The translations under genes and the position numbers were made by a program. The notes below the pieces were generated by a model. That model worked only from the letters and a program-made list of their open reading frames with translations, was not told the origin of the DNA and ran no database searches. Below are positions 27,701-35,517 of a stretch of 64,000 nt of DNA, piece after piece (the stretch's first letter is position 1; every line of letters begins with the position of its first letter). Location: contig JAKLII010000001.1 of the NCBI GenBank assembly GCA_022709695.1, positions 150,881 to 214,880 on the forward strand, written 5' to 3'. The stretch is from Bacteroidota bacterium (GTDB taxonomy: Bacteria; Bacteroidota; Bacteroidia; Bacteroidales; SKPS01).

Positions 27701-29674
27701 ATGAAGACCCTCTCTGTTATCATTGTAAACTACAATGTGGTGCACTTTCTGGAGCAGTGCCTCATTTCGGTGCAGAGTGCATGCAGGGACCTTGATACCG
27801 AGGTGATTGTGGTGGATAACAATTCGGTGGACGGCAGCATTGCCATGGTAAGGGAGAAGTTCCCCGATGTCACCCTGATAGCCAACCGGGAAAATGTGGG
27901 GTTCAGCCGGGCCAACAACCAGGGCATTCTTGCCTCCGAAGGGAAATATGTGCTGCTGCTCAATCCCGATACCGTGGTTGAGCCCGATACGTTCCGCAAA
28001 TGTGTGGCATTCATGGAGGGTCAGCCCGACGGTGGGGCGCTGGGGGTCTATATGGTGAACGGAAAAGGGGAATACCTTCCCGAATCGAAACGTTCGCTGC
28101 CTACCCCGGCAGTAGCCTTTTACAAGATTTTTGGATTGTCGTCCCTGTTTCCACGCTCGCACCGGTTTGGCAGGTATCATTTAGGTTTTCTGGATAAAAA
28201 CCAAACCCACGAAGTGGAGGTGCTCTCAGGGGCATTTATGCTGCTGAGGCGCGAGGCACTGGACAAAACCGGCCTGCTGGATGAGACCTTCTTTATGTAT
28301 GGCGAAGATATTGACCTCTCGTACCGTATTACCAAAGCAGGGTATAAAAACTACTATTATCCGGGTACACGGATCATCCACTTCAAAGGGGAAAGTACCA
28401 AAAAGAGCAGCCTCAACTATGTGTTTGTATTTTACCAGGCCATGGCTATTTTTGCCCGCAAGCACTTTTCGGGCAGCAATGCACGGCTGTTCTCCTTTCT
28501 GATCCATGTGGCCATTTACTTCAGGGCATCTGTGGCGATTGCCCGCAGGACCCTCTCAAGGCTCCTGTTTCCGGTGGCTGATGCGGCCCTCATCTGGGCC
28601 GGTTTCTGGTTCCTGAAACAATACTGGGCCGAGAAGGTGACTTTTGGTTCCGGCAGCGATTACCCTGTTGAATTCATGAGGTTTGTGGTTCCGGCCTATA
28701 TTGCTGTGTGGCTGGTTTCGATGTTTTTTAGCGGGGCATACGACAGGCCTGTGAACCTGGCGCGGGTGCTGAGGGGAATGGGGATTGGCACCCTGGTGAT
28801 CCTGGTAGTGTATGCCCTCCTTCCGGAGTCGCTCCGGTACAGCCGCGCTTTGATTTTGCTCGGATTTATGGCAGGATCAGCCGCTTTGACAGCCTACCGG
28901 TATATCCTCGGGCTTACCCGTATCCCGGCATTTGATACCGGAAAGGCAAAACTGATGAGGCTTGCAGTGATCGGGAACCGTGAAGAAGCAGAACGTGTGG
29001 TTGCCCTTATCCGGAAAACTGATCCGGCGGCCGGGGTAGCCGGTGTCATCACGCCTGAACCGGAAGAGGATTTTCCGGGCCTTATTGGCCACCTCGGACA
29101 AATGCGGGAAATCACCAGCATTTATCAGATCAATGAACTGATATTCTGCCAGAAAGACCTGTCAGCCAAAGCCATCATCGACCTGATGACCGGTGCAGCG
29201 CCCGGCATTACCCGGTACCGTATCGCTCCTCCCGAAACACTCTACCTGGTGGGGTCAGGTTCCATCCACTCCTCCAGCGACCTATACCTGTTCAGCCTCA
29301 ACGCCATCACCTCCCCTGCCAACCGGCGCAACAAACGACTGCTCGACCTGCTTGCTTCGGTGCTCCTGCTGGCCTTATGGCCGCTGATGGTGCTGATCCA
29401 GAAATCACCGGGAGGTTTCTTCATCAACTGCTTCAGGGTCATTGCAGGGAAGCGCAGCTGGGTGGGATACCATGCCGAACAGGACACTGCCCAGCACCCT
29501 GCGCTGCCAGCGATCCGTCCGGGCATCTTTCACCCGGCCGACGGCATCCGGATCCCCATCACCGATGCCGAGATGATCCAACGGCTCAACCTCCTATATG
29601 CCAGGGATTACCGCATCCATACAGATCTGTTAATCCTCTGGAAAAATATCCGGAAGATTGGTACATGCGGGTGA
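27701..29674 (+). CDS. GT2 glycosyltransferase fused to degenerate sugar-phosphotransferase
   Basis: A 657-residue protein. Residues 1-250 are a GT-A family 2 glycosyltransferase of the rhamnosyltransferase type: SVIIVNYN, VVDNNSVDGS, ENVGFSRANNQG, NPD at 88-90 and FMYGEDIDLSYR. Residues about 285-400 hold several membrane helices and 405-500 a Rossmann-like segment (LMRLAVIGNREEAERVVALI), as in the N-terminal half of polyprenyl-phosphate glycosylphosphotransferases (WcaJ/WbaP type). Residues about 541-657 resemble the catalytic domain of those enzymes (NKRLLDLLASVLLLALWPL, then GKRSWVGY, IRPGIF, LYARDYRIHTDLLILWKNI), but the catalytic stretch with the QxRxGxxG and KFRTM motifs is absent. The second half is therefore probably not an active transferase. 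Likely role: surface polysaccharide synthesis. Confidence 0.75.
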   Translation: MKTLSVIIVNYNVVHFLEQCLISVQSACRDLDTEVIVVDNNSVDGSIAMVREKFPDVTLIANRENVGFSRANNQGILASEGKYVLLLNPDTVVEPDTFRKCVAFMEGQPDGGALGVYMVNGKGEYLPESKRSLPTPAVAFYKIFGLSSLFPRSHRFGRYHLGFLDKNQTHEVEVLSGAFMLLRREALDKTGLLDETFFMYGEDIDLSYRITKAGYKNYYYPGTRIIHFKGESTKKSSLNYVFVFYQAMAIFARKHFSGSNARLFSFLIHVAIYFRASVAIARRTLSRLLFPVADAALIWAGFWFLKQYWAEKVTFGSGSDYPVEFMRFVVPAYIAVWLVSMFFSGAYDRPVNLARVLRGMGIGTLVILVVYALLPESLRYSRALILLGFMAGSAALTAYRYILGLTRIPAFDTGKAKLMRLAVIGNREEAERVVALIRKTDPAAGVAGVITPEPEEDFPGLIGHLGQMREITSIYQINELIFCQKDLSAKAIIDLMTGAAPGITRYRIAPPETLYLVGSGSIHSSSDLYLFSLNAITSPANRRNKRLLDLLASVLLLALWPLMVLIQKSPGGFFINCFRVIAGKRSWVGYHAEQDTAQHPALPAIRPGIFHPADGIRIPITDAEMIQRLNLLYARDYRIHTDLLILWKNIRKIGTCG

Positions 29675-29838
29675 TGGTGTAACGTTAGAAATAATTGTCT
29701 CAATTCTGCTTTTTTTATCGGTTCGAATTCAGAATTCTCATATCATTGTTTCGGTTCTGATGATATTTATTGAAGGATGGGTTCAACAAAACCACCTGCT
29801 GCTTGTTAGAATGCCATAACGACGATTTTTAATAAGAT

Positions 29839-31134
29839 ATGTACCAGATAGTAATGCCCAAACTGGGCGAAAGCATCATTGAGGCCACGATAACCCGTTG
29901 GCTGAAGGGGGTTGGTGAAACGATCGGTGAAGACGATCCTGTTGCAGAGATTGCCACCGACAAGGTGGATTCGGAAATCCCTTCACCGGTGGAGGGCACG
30001 GTGGCAGAGTTGCTGTTTAAAGAGGGTGATGTGGTACCGGTGGGTACTGTGATTGCACGGATTCAGCTGCAGAAGGAAAGTGTTGCTGGCGTTCCGTCTG
30101 CCCCGGTCCAACCCGTTGCAGAAGAGCCCATTCAGTTGGGTTCAGAGAAACCCATGGTGGTAAACCCTGTCGGCACCCCTGATCTTGAGCCGGCCACCCC
30201 CGGGAGATTTCTATCCCCGCTGGTGAAAACCATCGCCCGTTCCGAAGGGGTAGGTGCAGAAGAACTTGCCACCATTCCCGGGTCAGGGAAAGAGGGCAGG
30301 CTCACCAAAGAGGACCTGCTCAGTTACCTGGCCTCAAGAAAATCGGGTGCACCAGCTGCTCAGCCGGAGGTTTCCCAAACGCAGGCAGCAACAGCCTCTG
30401 CAAGCCCTGTGTTGCACACACCCCCGGCGGTGCAGATGTATCCCGGAGATCAGATTGTGGAGATGGACCGTATGCGGCGGTTGATTGCCGACCATATGGT
30501 GATGTCGAAACAGGTTTCCCCACATGTAACCAGTTTTATCGAGGCTGACCTTACTGCCCTCGTGAAGTGGCGGGAAGCCCAGAAAGCCACTTTCGAGAAG
30601 CAGGAAGGTGAAAAGCTCACCTACACGCCCATCCTTTTCGAGATGGCTGTAAAAGCGCTGAAAGAGTTTCCGGGGATCAACGCCTCGGTAAACGGGAACC
30701 AGATCATTTTACGCAAGAACATCAATCTGGGGATGGCTACCGTGTTGCCAAACGGTAACCTGATCGTACCCGTGATCAAGGATGCCGATCAGAAGAACCT
30801 GGCAGGGATGGCACGTGCGGTCAACGACCTCGCACGCCGCGCCCGGGGCGGGCAGCTGTTGCCCGATGAGATCCAGGGGGGCACCTTTACAATCACCAAC
30901 CTCGGTTCGTTCGGAAGCCTTACGGGAACTCCCATCATCAACCAGCCCCAGGTTGCCATCCTGGCCCTGGGTGCCATCAGAAAGGTGCCTGCCGTAATCG
31001 AAACCGAACATGGCGATGCCATAGCCATCCGGCATAAAATGATCCTTGCCCTTACCTACGACCACCGTGTGGTTGACGGAGGGCTCGGAGGGATGTATCT
31101 ACAAAAGCTTGCGAACTACCTGGAGCATTTCTGA
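29839..31134 (+). CDS. 2-oxo acid dehydrogenase E2 acyltransferase
   Basis: A 431-residue dihydrolipoamide acyltransferase. The single lipoyl domain (1-78) carries the lipoylated Lys42 in ATDKVDSE. A Pro/Ala linker leads to the E3/E1-binding domain (about 117-160: FLSPLVKTIARSEGVG, GKEGRLTKEDLLSYL), then a second linker. The catalytic domain (about 200-431) contains the active-site motif D408-H409-R410-V-V-D413-G. The enzyme transfers the acyl group from lipoamide to CoA. Domain layout and the KVDSEIPSP lipoyl sequence fit the branched-chain or pyruvate type common in Bacteroidota, but the substrate cannot be decided. E1 and E3 genes are not in the window. A 164-base leader without a clear hairpin precedes it. 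Confidence 0.92.
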   Translation: MYQIVMPKLGESIIEATITRWLKGVGETIGEDDPVAEIATDKVDSEIPSPVEGTVAELLFKEGDVVPVGTVIARIQLQKESVAGVPSAPVQPVAEEPIQLGSEKPMVVNPVGTPDLEPATPGRFLSPLVKTIARSEGVGAEELATIPGSGKEGRLTKEDLLSYLASRKSGAPAAQPEVSQTQAATASASPVLHTPPAVQMYPGDQIVEMDRMRRLIADHMVMSKQVSPHVTSFIEADLTALVKWREAQKATFEKQEGEKLTYTPILFEMAVKALKEFPGINASVNGNQIILRKNINLGMATVLPNGNLIVPVIKDADQKNLAGMARAVNDLARRARGGQLLPDEIQGGTFTITNLGSFGSLTGTPIINQPQVAILALGAIRKVPAVIETEHGDAIAIRHKMILALTYDHRVVDGGLGGMYLQKLANYLEHF

Positions 31135-31145
31135 TAAAAATTTCT

Positions 31146-31153
31146 TACGTTTG
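31146..31153 (+). promoter_or_regulatory. -7 promoter element TACGTTTG
   Basis: An exact TAnnTTTG match just after the E2 stop codon and 22 bases before the start of the GtrA-like gene. It suggests that gene has its own promoter although it follows the E2 gene by only 41 bases. Confidence 0.5.
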
Positions 31154-31175
31154 CCCTCTTTTTCGGCAAACAGCA

Positions 31176-31706
31176 ATGATTGAACTGGGAAGACTGATCC
31201 GAGACCTCATCATACGATTCCTCGACTGGCTCTATATCCCTTTTGCGGGATGGATCCCAAGGGAGACCTTCCGGTATGGTGCTACCGGGGGAGCCAATAC
31301 TGTTCTGGATATTTTCCTCTATTTCCTGTTTTACAATTTTGTGCTGGGAAAAAATATCGTCCATTTTGGCCGCATTGCCATCAGTCCGCACATTGCCGCA
31401 TTCCTCATCGTTTTTCCCATCACCTTTACCACCGGGTTTATCCTGGCAAAATATGTAACATTCACCAATTCAGCTTTCAGAGGGCGAAAACAGCTTATAC
31501 GCTACGGCTTTGTGGTCGCAGGGGCAATCCTTATCAACTATCTGTTGCTGAAGCTCTTTGTAGACATCTGGGGCCTCTACCCTACCCCTTCAAAACTGAT
31601 TATTACCCTGTTTGTGGTGGTTTACAGCTACCTGATGCAGCGCTATTATTCATTTCAGACTGCAGCGATCTCCATTATCAGAAAGCGGGGTTCTGTTAAA
31701 TCATAA
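31176..31706 (+). CDS. GtrA-family membrane protein
   Basis: A 176-residue protein with four predicted membrane helices: TVLDIFLYFLFYNFVLG, IAAFLIVFPITFTTGFILA, YGFVVAGAILINYLLLKLF and LIITLFVVVYSYLMQRYYSF. The first segment follows FRYGATGGANT, and the second ends with the typical YVTFTNS motif of the GtrA/DPMS family. Members assist transfer of sugars or polyprenyl-linked sugars across the membrane, or have unknown roles in teichoic acid or O-antigen modification. It extends about 45 residues before the first helix, longer than usual. The last codons overlap the pyruvate kinase remnant on the other strand by 11 bases. Confidence 0.88.
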   Translation: MIELGRLIRDLIIRFLDWLYIPFAGWIPRETFRYGATGGANTVLDIFLYFLFYNFVLGKNIVHFGRIAISPHIAAFLIVFPITFTTGFILAKYVTFTNSAFRGRKQLIRYGFVVAGAILINYLLLKLFVDIWGLYPTPSKLIITLFVVVYSYLMQRYYSFQTAAISIIRKRGSVKS

Positions 31707-31893
31707 CAACAGGGGGATATTCTTCAGGCAATATCCATGATAAGGTTCTGCACCGTGCCGATTTCCACGTAATAAGCCTGATGACATCCATCCCTGCTTC
31801 GTATAACTGCCTGAGAAACTCTGTGGAACAGTTTTTATCTGAAACAGTGGCAACTATTTTTGTTTTCTTCTCTTCGGGCAACGATTTAATCAT
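31696..31893 (-). pseudogene. Pyruvate kinase N-terminal remnant
   Basis: A 65-codon frame from the ATG at 31893. The segment TKIVATVSDKNCSTEFLRQL followed by YEAGMDVIRL is the well-known start of bacterial pyruvate kinase (strand 1 and helix 1; family form TKIVAT...LRxLxEAGMNVVRLN). After about residue 39 the similarity stops: the expected NxAH is replaced by ITWKSARC and the frame ends 26 residues later. The rest of the roughly 480-residue enzyme is missing; another frame (VEIGTVQNLIMDIA, then a stop) could hold further broken sequence. It is a decayed or truncated gene copy, with no sign of a translated functional product. Confidence 0.7.
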
Positions 31894-32009
31894 ATAATAT
31901 TTCAATTAATGATGGGCAAAATTCATAAAAAATATTGGCATGCAAGGCATTAAATTCTTAAATTATCAAAAAAATAAAATAATATAATAAATTTTACAAT
32001 TAAATGAAT

Positions 32010-32017
32010 TAATTTTG
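32010..32017 (+). promoter_or_regulatory. -7 promoter element TAATTTTG
   Basis: An exact TAnnTTTG match 53 bases before the ATG at 32071, in a very AT-rich stretch (31906-32070). Two near matches (TACGTTTC, TACCTTTA) lie closer to the gene, so the true start site is uncertain. Confidence 0.4.
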
Positions 32018-32070
32018 ATGCCTCAAATAAAAATTACGTTTCAATATTTATAACTAATACCTTTAATATC

Positions 32071-32793
32071 ATGGAAAACAATGAATTGCAGGAGAATATT
32101 CCTGTTATTGAGCCTGAGAAAAAACGCAGGACCATTATTCAGCTTTCTGAAGAGGAAATGATTGGGAAAATCAATGAATTCAAGGCGAGCGGCCTTACTC
32201 CCAAGGAGTATTGCAAGCTGAATGACTATTCAATGTCGAATTTCTATTATTGGAGAAAAAAATATCTTGAAAAATTTCCGGAACCGCAGGAAAAACCGAA
32301 ACGGGGACGGAAACCCAGGCAAGTGGTTGAAGGTGAAGCACCTGTAAAAGCGAAAAAAGAACGCAAAGCGAAAAAAGGGCGTAAAACCGCTGCAAAAAAG
32401 GCAAAGAAACCTGTAGTGAAAAAACAACCTGTTGAAGCCCCTGAAGGTGGCGAAACTCCTATGTTAAAGAGGCGTGGCAGACCCAAGAGTGCTGCACGGA
32501 TTGCAGCCGAAGAAGCTGCTTCCAGAGGAGAAGCACCCGTAAAAGTTATTCGTAAACCCCGCGTAAAGAAAGAGAAAGCTGTACTTCCGGTAGTGGCAGG
32601 AGTGAAAGCTGAAAAGGCTGTCAAGGCTGAGAAACCTTCCGGTAGAGGCAGAAGGATCAGGGCAGAAAAACCTGAGAAGTCACCTAAAATTATGGCCGGC
32701 GCTTCCATCATTATCAGGTACCCTAATGGTACAAAGATCTCTGTTGATGCCAATATCGACCTCAAAAAACTGAAACAGCTGATCAACCTGTAA
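32071..32793 (+). CDS. IS66-OrfA-derived DNA-binding protein with AT-hook-like linker
   Basis: A 240-residue, very basic protein. Residues about 25-70 match the N-terminal helix-turn-helix of the IS66 accessory protein OrfA/TnpA (EEMIGKINEFKASGLTPKEY, then FYYWRKKYLEKFP). The last 30 residues match its C-terminal segment (SIIIRYPNGTKISVDANIDL, KKLKQLINL). Between them lies a long Lys/Ala/Pro-rich linker (about 72-208) with AT-hook-like cores KRGRKPR (77-83), RRGRPK (134-139) and GRGRR (191-195), recalling histone H1-like and AT-hook proteins. No IS66 tnpB or transposase gene and no terminal repeats are nearby. It has its own promoter and terminator. It is most likely a domesticated transposon protein acting on DNA; function is inferred. 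Confidence 0.7.
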   Translation: MENNELQENIPVIEPEKKRRTIIQLSEEEMIGKINEFKASGLTPKEYCKLNDYSMSNFYYWRKKYLEKFPEPQEKPKRGRKPRQVVEGEAPVKAKKERKAKKGRKTAAKKAKKPVVKKQPVEAPEGGETPMLKRRGRPKSAARIAAEEAASRGEAPVKVIRKPRVKKEKAVLPVVAGVKAEKAVKAEKPSGRGRRIRAEKPEKSPKIMAGASIIIRYPNGTKISVDANIDLKKLKQLINL

Positions 32794-32817
32794 ACCTTTC
32801 GTAAGATCAATTGTTTG

Positions 32818-32854
32818 AATGCAGGGTGATCTATCGCACACCCTGCATTTTTTA
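32818..32854 (+). terminator. Intrinsic terminator
   Basis: An 11-bp perfect stem (AATGCAGGGTG with CACCCTGCATT) around a 10-base loop, followed by a T run. It ends transcription of the IS66-OrfA-like gene and lies 18 bases before the next start codon. Confidence 0.88.
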
Positions 32855-32871
32855 TGTAAATTCCGGAATCC

Positions 32872-34308
32872 ATGATCAATGAATTATCCACACGGCAGAA
32901 GGCGCTGCAAATAAACCTTGATCCGGTTAACTATGGCTCCTTTGCGGAAATTGGTGGCGGACAGGAGGTTTCACGCATCTTTTTTACTGCGGGCGGTGCT
33001 TCAGGAACCATCGCAAAAACCATTTCAGCCTATGACATGGCCTTCAGTGATCATATTTACGGAAAATCGGGGCGTTATGTAAGTCGTGAACGCCTGCAGA
33101 AGATGCTGAAAACGGAGTACACCCAGCTGGTAGAGCTCCTTTCGTCGAAAAGGGAACCCGAAACAAGGTTTTTTTCCTTTGCCAATACCGTTACCACCAT
33201 CAACTACCAAAAGACCAATACGGGCAACGGATGGCTCGGGATCCGGTTCCAGCTGGTGCCGGGGGATGCACCCAACCAGGTGATCATGCATGTAAGACTG
33301 CTCGAAAACGATGCCCTGTTGCAACAACAGACGCTGGGAATTCTGGGTACAAACCTCATTTTTGCAGCGTTCTATTACCACGATAAACCCAACACTTTCC
33401 TCCGTTCACTGCTCGATGACCTTGGCCCTGACCGGGTGGAGATTACCATGGTGGAGATGACCGGTCCGCAGCTTTCCTACGTCGATAACCGCCTGCTGAG
33501 CCTCCAGCTTGTAAAAAACCACATGACCAGCGCGGTGATGTTCGACCGGTATGGGGTGGTCCAGCAACCTGCAGATCTTCTTCACCGGAAAAACCTGATG
33601 ATCCTGAGAGGAAGCTTCAGGCCGGTGACCTATGTGGAATTTGATATGCTGAAAACCGGATACTCTATGTTGAAAGAGGAAACGGAATGTGACAAATCGA
33701 ACCTGCTGGTGCTGTGCGAGATGACCCTGGATAACCTGCTGGCTACCGGAGATCTCGATGAACGTGACTTTCTGGCCAGAGTGGATATCCTGAACGGAAT
33801 GGGACAAAATGTGCTGGTTTCAACCTTCAGGGAGTTTTACCGCCTGACCGATTATCTGGGCCGTTTTCAGCTCAGTAAGATCAGAATTGTGATTGGAATT
33901 GACAATTTTGCCAATATCCTGGAGGAAAAATATTACGCCGACCTGCCCGGAGGGTTGCTGGAAGCTTTTGGAAAACTCTTCAGGAAGAATACCCGGTTAT
34001 ATATTTACCCTACCCTCCATCCCGGCAACCAAACCCTCATCACCCTGCAGGAGATCCGTGTTCCTGAATCGTTGCAGGAGTTATACAAATTTCTGTACAC
34101 CAATCAGTATATCAGGGATATCCCGAACGTGAAAAAAGACAGGCTTTATATCAGGTCGAGGGATGTGGTGCAGAAGATCTCCGCGGGTGACCCGAAATGG
34201 CTTGAATGCGTGCCGGTGTACATTTCTGAAGCCATCATCCGCAAGCGGCTGTTCGGCTATGTGGAGGTAAAAAAAGAGGATACCGGAAAAGAACATCTTT
34301 GCCACTGA
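32872..34308 (+). CDS. Conserved protein of unknown function
   Basis: A 478-residue soluble protein without a signal peptide or membrane helix. Characteristic segments are QINLDPVNYGSFAEIGGGQE, FFTAGGASGTIAKTISAYDM, FSDHIYGKSGRYVSRERL, GWLGIRFQLVPGDAPNQ and NRLLSLQLVKNHMTSAVMF. I recall this family as widespread in Bacteroidota and other phyla, often with conflicting automatic names such as nicotinate-nucleotide adenylyltransferase or TonB-dependent receptor. Nothing in the sequence (no HxGH, no barrel strands) supports either name. The strongly conserved glycine-rich N-terminal segment suggests an enzyme or nucleotide binding, but this is inference. It follows the terminator at 32818-32854 and precedes a GNAT-like gene that has its own -7 element. 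Confidence 0.75.
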   Translation: MINELSTRQKALQINLDPVNYGSFAEIGGGQEVSRIFFTAGGASGTIAKTISAYDMAFSDHIYGKSGRYVSRERLQKMLKTEYTQLVELLSSKREPETRFFSFANTVTTINYQKTNTGNGWLGIRFQLVPGDAPNQVIMHVRLLENDALLQQQTLGILGTNLIFAAFYYHDKPNTFLRSLLDDLGPDRVEITMVEMTGPQLSYVDNRLLSLQLVKNHMTSAVMFDRYGVVQQPADLLHRKNLMILRGSFRPVTYVEFDMLKTGYSMLKEETECDKSNLLVLCEMTLDNLLATGDLDERDFLARVDILNGMGQNVLVSTFREFYRLTDYLGRFQLSKIRIVIGIDNFANILEEKYYADLPGGLLEAFGKLFRKNTRLYIYPTLHPGNQTLITLQEIRVPESLQELYKFLYTNQYIRDIPNVKKDRLYIRSRDVVQKISAGDPKWLECVPVYISEAIIRKRLFGYVEVKKEDTGKEHLCH

Positions 34309-34312
34309 TGTG

Positions 34313-34320
34313 TATCTTTG
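34313..34320 (+). promoter_or_regulatory. -7 promoter element TATCTTTG
   Basis: An exact TAnnTTTG match 21 bases before the ATG at 34342. It supports that ATG over the in-frame start at 34318, which would lie inside the promoter. Confidence 0.55.
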
Positions 34321-34341
34321 TGCTATCAAGAACCCTTGTGC

Positions 34342-35511
34342 ATGAAGCTTACAGAAGTAACCACACCGGCTTTAATCAGAGAGTTCCATCGCATTCAGGT
34401 TCAGATCAATAAAAATGATCCTGCCTGGATTCAGCCCCTATTTGCAGAGGTGGAGAAGGTATTCAGTCCCAAAGAGAACAAGAGCTTCAGGAATGGTGAA
34501 GCCATCCGTTGGATCCTGCAGGATGATGACGGAAATACCATTGGCCGGGTTGCTGCTTTCATCGACCGGAAAATCAGCAGTAAAAACGAGCAGCCTACGG
34601 GTGGCATGGGCTTCTTTGAGTGTATCAACAACCTGGATGCGGCCTTCATGCTGTTTGATGCTGCCCGCCGGTGGCTGGCGGAACGTGGCATGGAGGCGAT
34701 GGACGGGCCGGTAAACTTTGGCGACCGAGACCGCTGGTGGGGGTTGCTGGTGGAGGGTTTTCATGAACCCAACTTCTGCATGCCCTATAACCCTCCTTAC
34801 TACCGCGGGCTGTTCGAGGGTTACGGATTTCAGGATTACTTCAGGCAATATACCTATCACCGGCATGTGTACGACGGGGATCTGGATATCCATCTGAAGG
34901 AAACTGCAGACAGGATTGCCGCCAACCCCAGGTACCGGATCTGCCACATCAACAGGGGAAACCTGCGGAAATACGCGGAAGAGTTTGCCTGGATTTATAA
35001 CCACGCCTGGACACGCCATGGCGGAGTGAAGGAATTTTCCACAGCGCATGCCATGGCCCTGCTGAAAAGCCTGAAGCCCATCCTGGATGAACGGCTGATC
35101 TGGTTCGCTTACTACGATGATGAACCGGTGGGTTTCCTGATTATGATACCGGAAATGAACCAGATCTTCAGATATGTAAACGGGAAGATGGACCTGTTGG
35201 GAAAACTGAAGTTCCTGTGGTATTTCAAATGGCTGAAAAGGTGCAGCAAAGCCCTCGGGCTTATTTTCGGATTCGTGGAGCAACACCAGCGCAAAGGGCT
35301 CGAAGGGGCCATGGTGTATGCCTTCAGGAGCGTAGCACTGGCAGAGGGATTTCCGTATCGTGAGATCGAGCTGAACTGGATCGGGGACTTCAACCCCACG
35401 ATGATACGCATCGTGGAGATGGTGGGATTTAAAGTGCGAAAGACCCACATCACCTACCGGTATCTTTTCGACCGCACAAAACCCTTTACCCGCGCAAAAA
35501 AGGTAAGCTGA
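34342..35511 (+). CDS. GNAT-like N-acyltransferase family protein
   Basis: About 389 residues from the ATG at 34342; the start is supported by the -7 element at 34313-34320. The C-terminal half reads as a GNAT fold: LIWFAYYDDEPVGFLIMIPE (strand pair), then GFVEQHQRKGLEGAMVYAFR, where the CoA-binding loop is expected, and WIGDFNPTMIRIVEMVGFK, the typical late GNAT helix. The N-terminal part (PAWIQPLFAEVEKVFSPKEN, WILQDDDGNTIGRVAAFIDR, FFECINNLDAAFMLFDAARR) reads as a second GNAT-like half, giving a tandem arrangement. The acyl acceptor is unknown. It ends 6 bases before the next gene, so it is probably cotranscribed with the TIGR01777 epimerase. Confidence 0.75.
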   Translation: MKLTEVTTPALIREFHRIQVQINKNDPAWIQPLFAEVEKVFSPKENKSFRNGEAIRWILQDDDGNTIGRVAAFIDRKISSKNEQPTGGMGFFECINNLDAAFMLFDAARRWLAERGMEAMDGPVNFGDRDRWWGLLVEGFHEPNFCMPYNPPYYRGLFEGYGFQDYFRQYTYHRHVYDGDLDIHLKETADRIAANPRYRICHINRGNLRKYAEEFAWIYNHAWTRHGGVKEFSTAHAMALLKSLKPILDERLIWFAYYDDEPVGFLIMIPEMNQIFRYVNGKMDLLGKLKFLWYFKWLKRCSKALGLIFGFVEQHQRKGLEGAMVYAFRSVALAEGFPYREIELNWIGDFNPTMIRIVEMVGFKVRKTHITYRYLFDRTKPFTRAKKVS

Positions 35512-35517
35512 CCCACA

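Noticed and set aside
29715-29745. tRNA-like TpsiC sequence GGTTCGAATTC
   Set aside because: No acceptor stem, D arm or anticodon arm can be folded around it, and there is no CCA-like end.
32071-32793. Complete IS66 insertion sequence
   Set aside because: Only an OrfA-like gene is present; no tnpB, no transposase and no inverted ends or target duplication were found.
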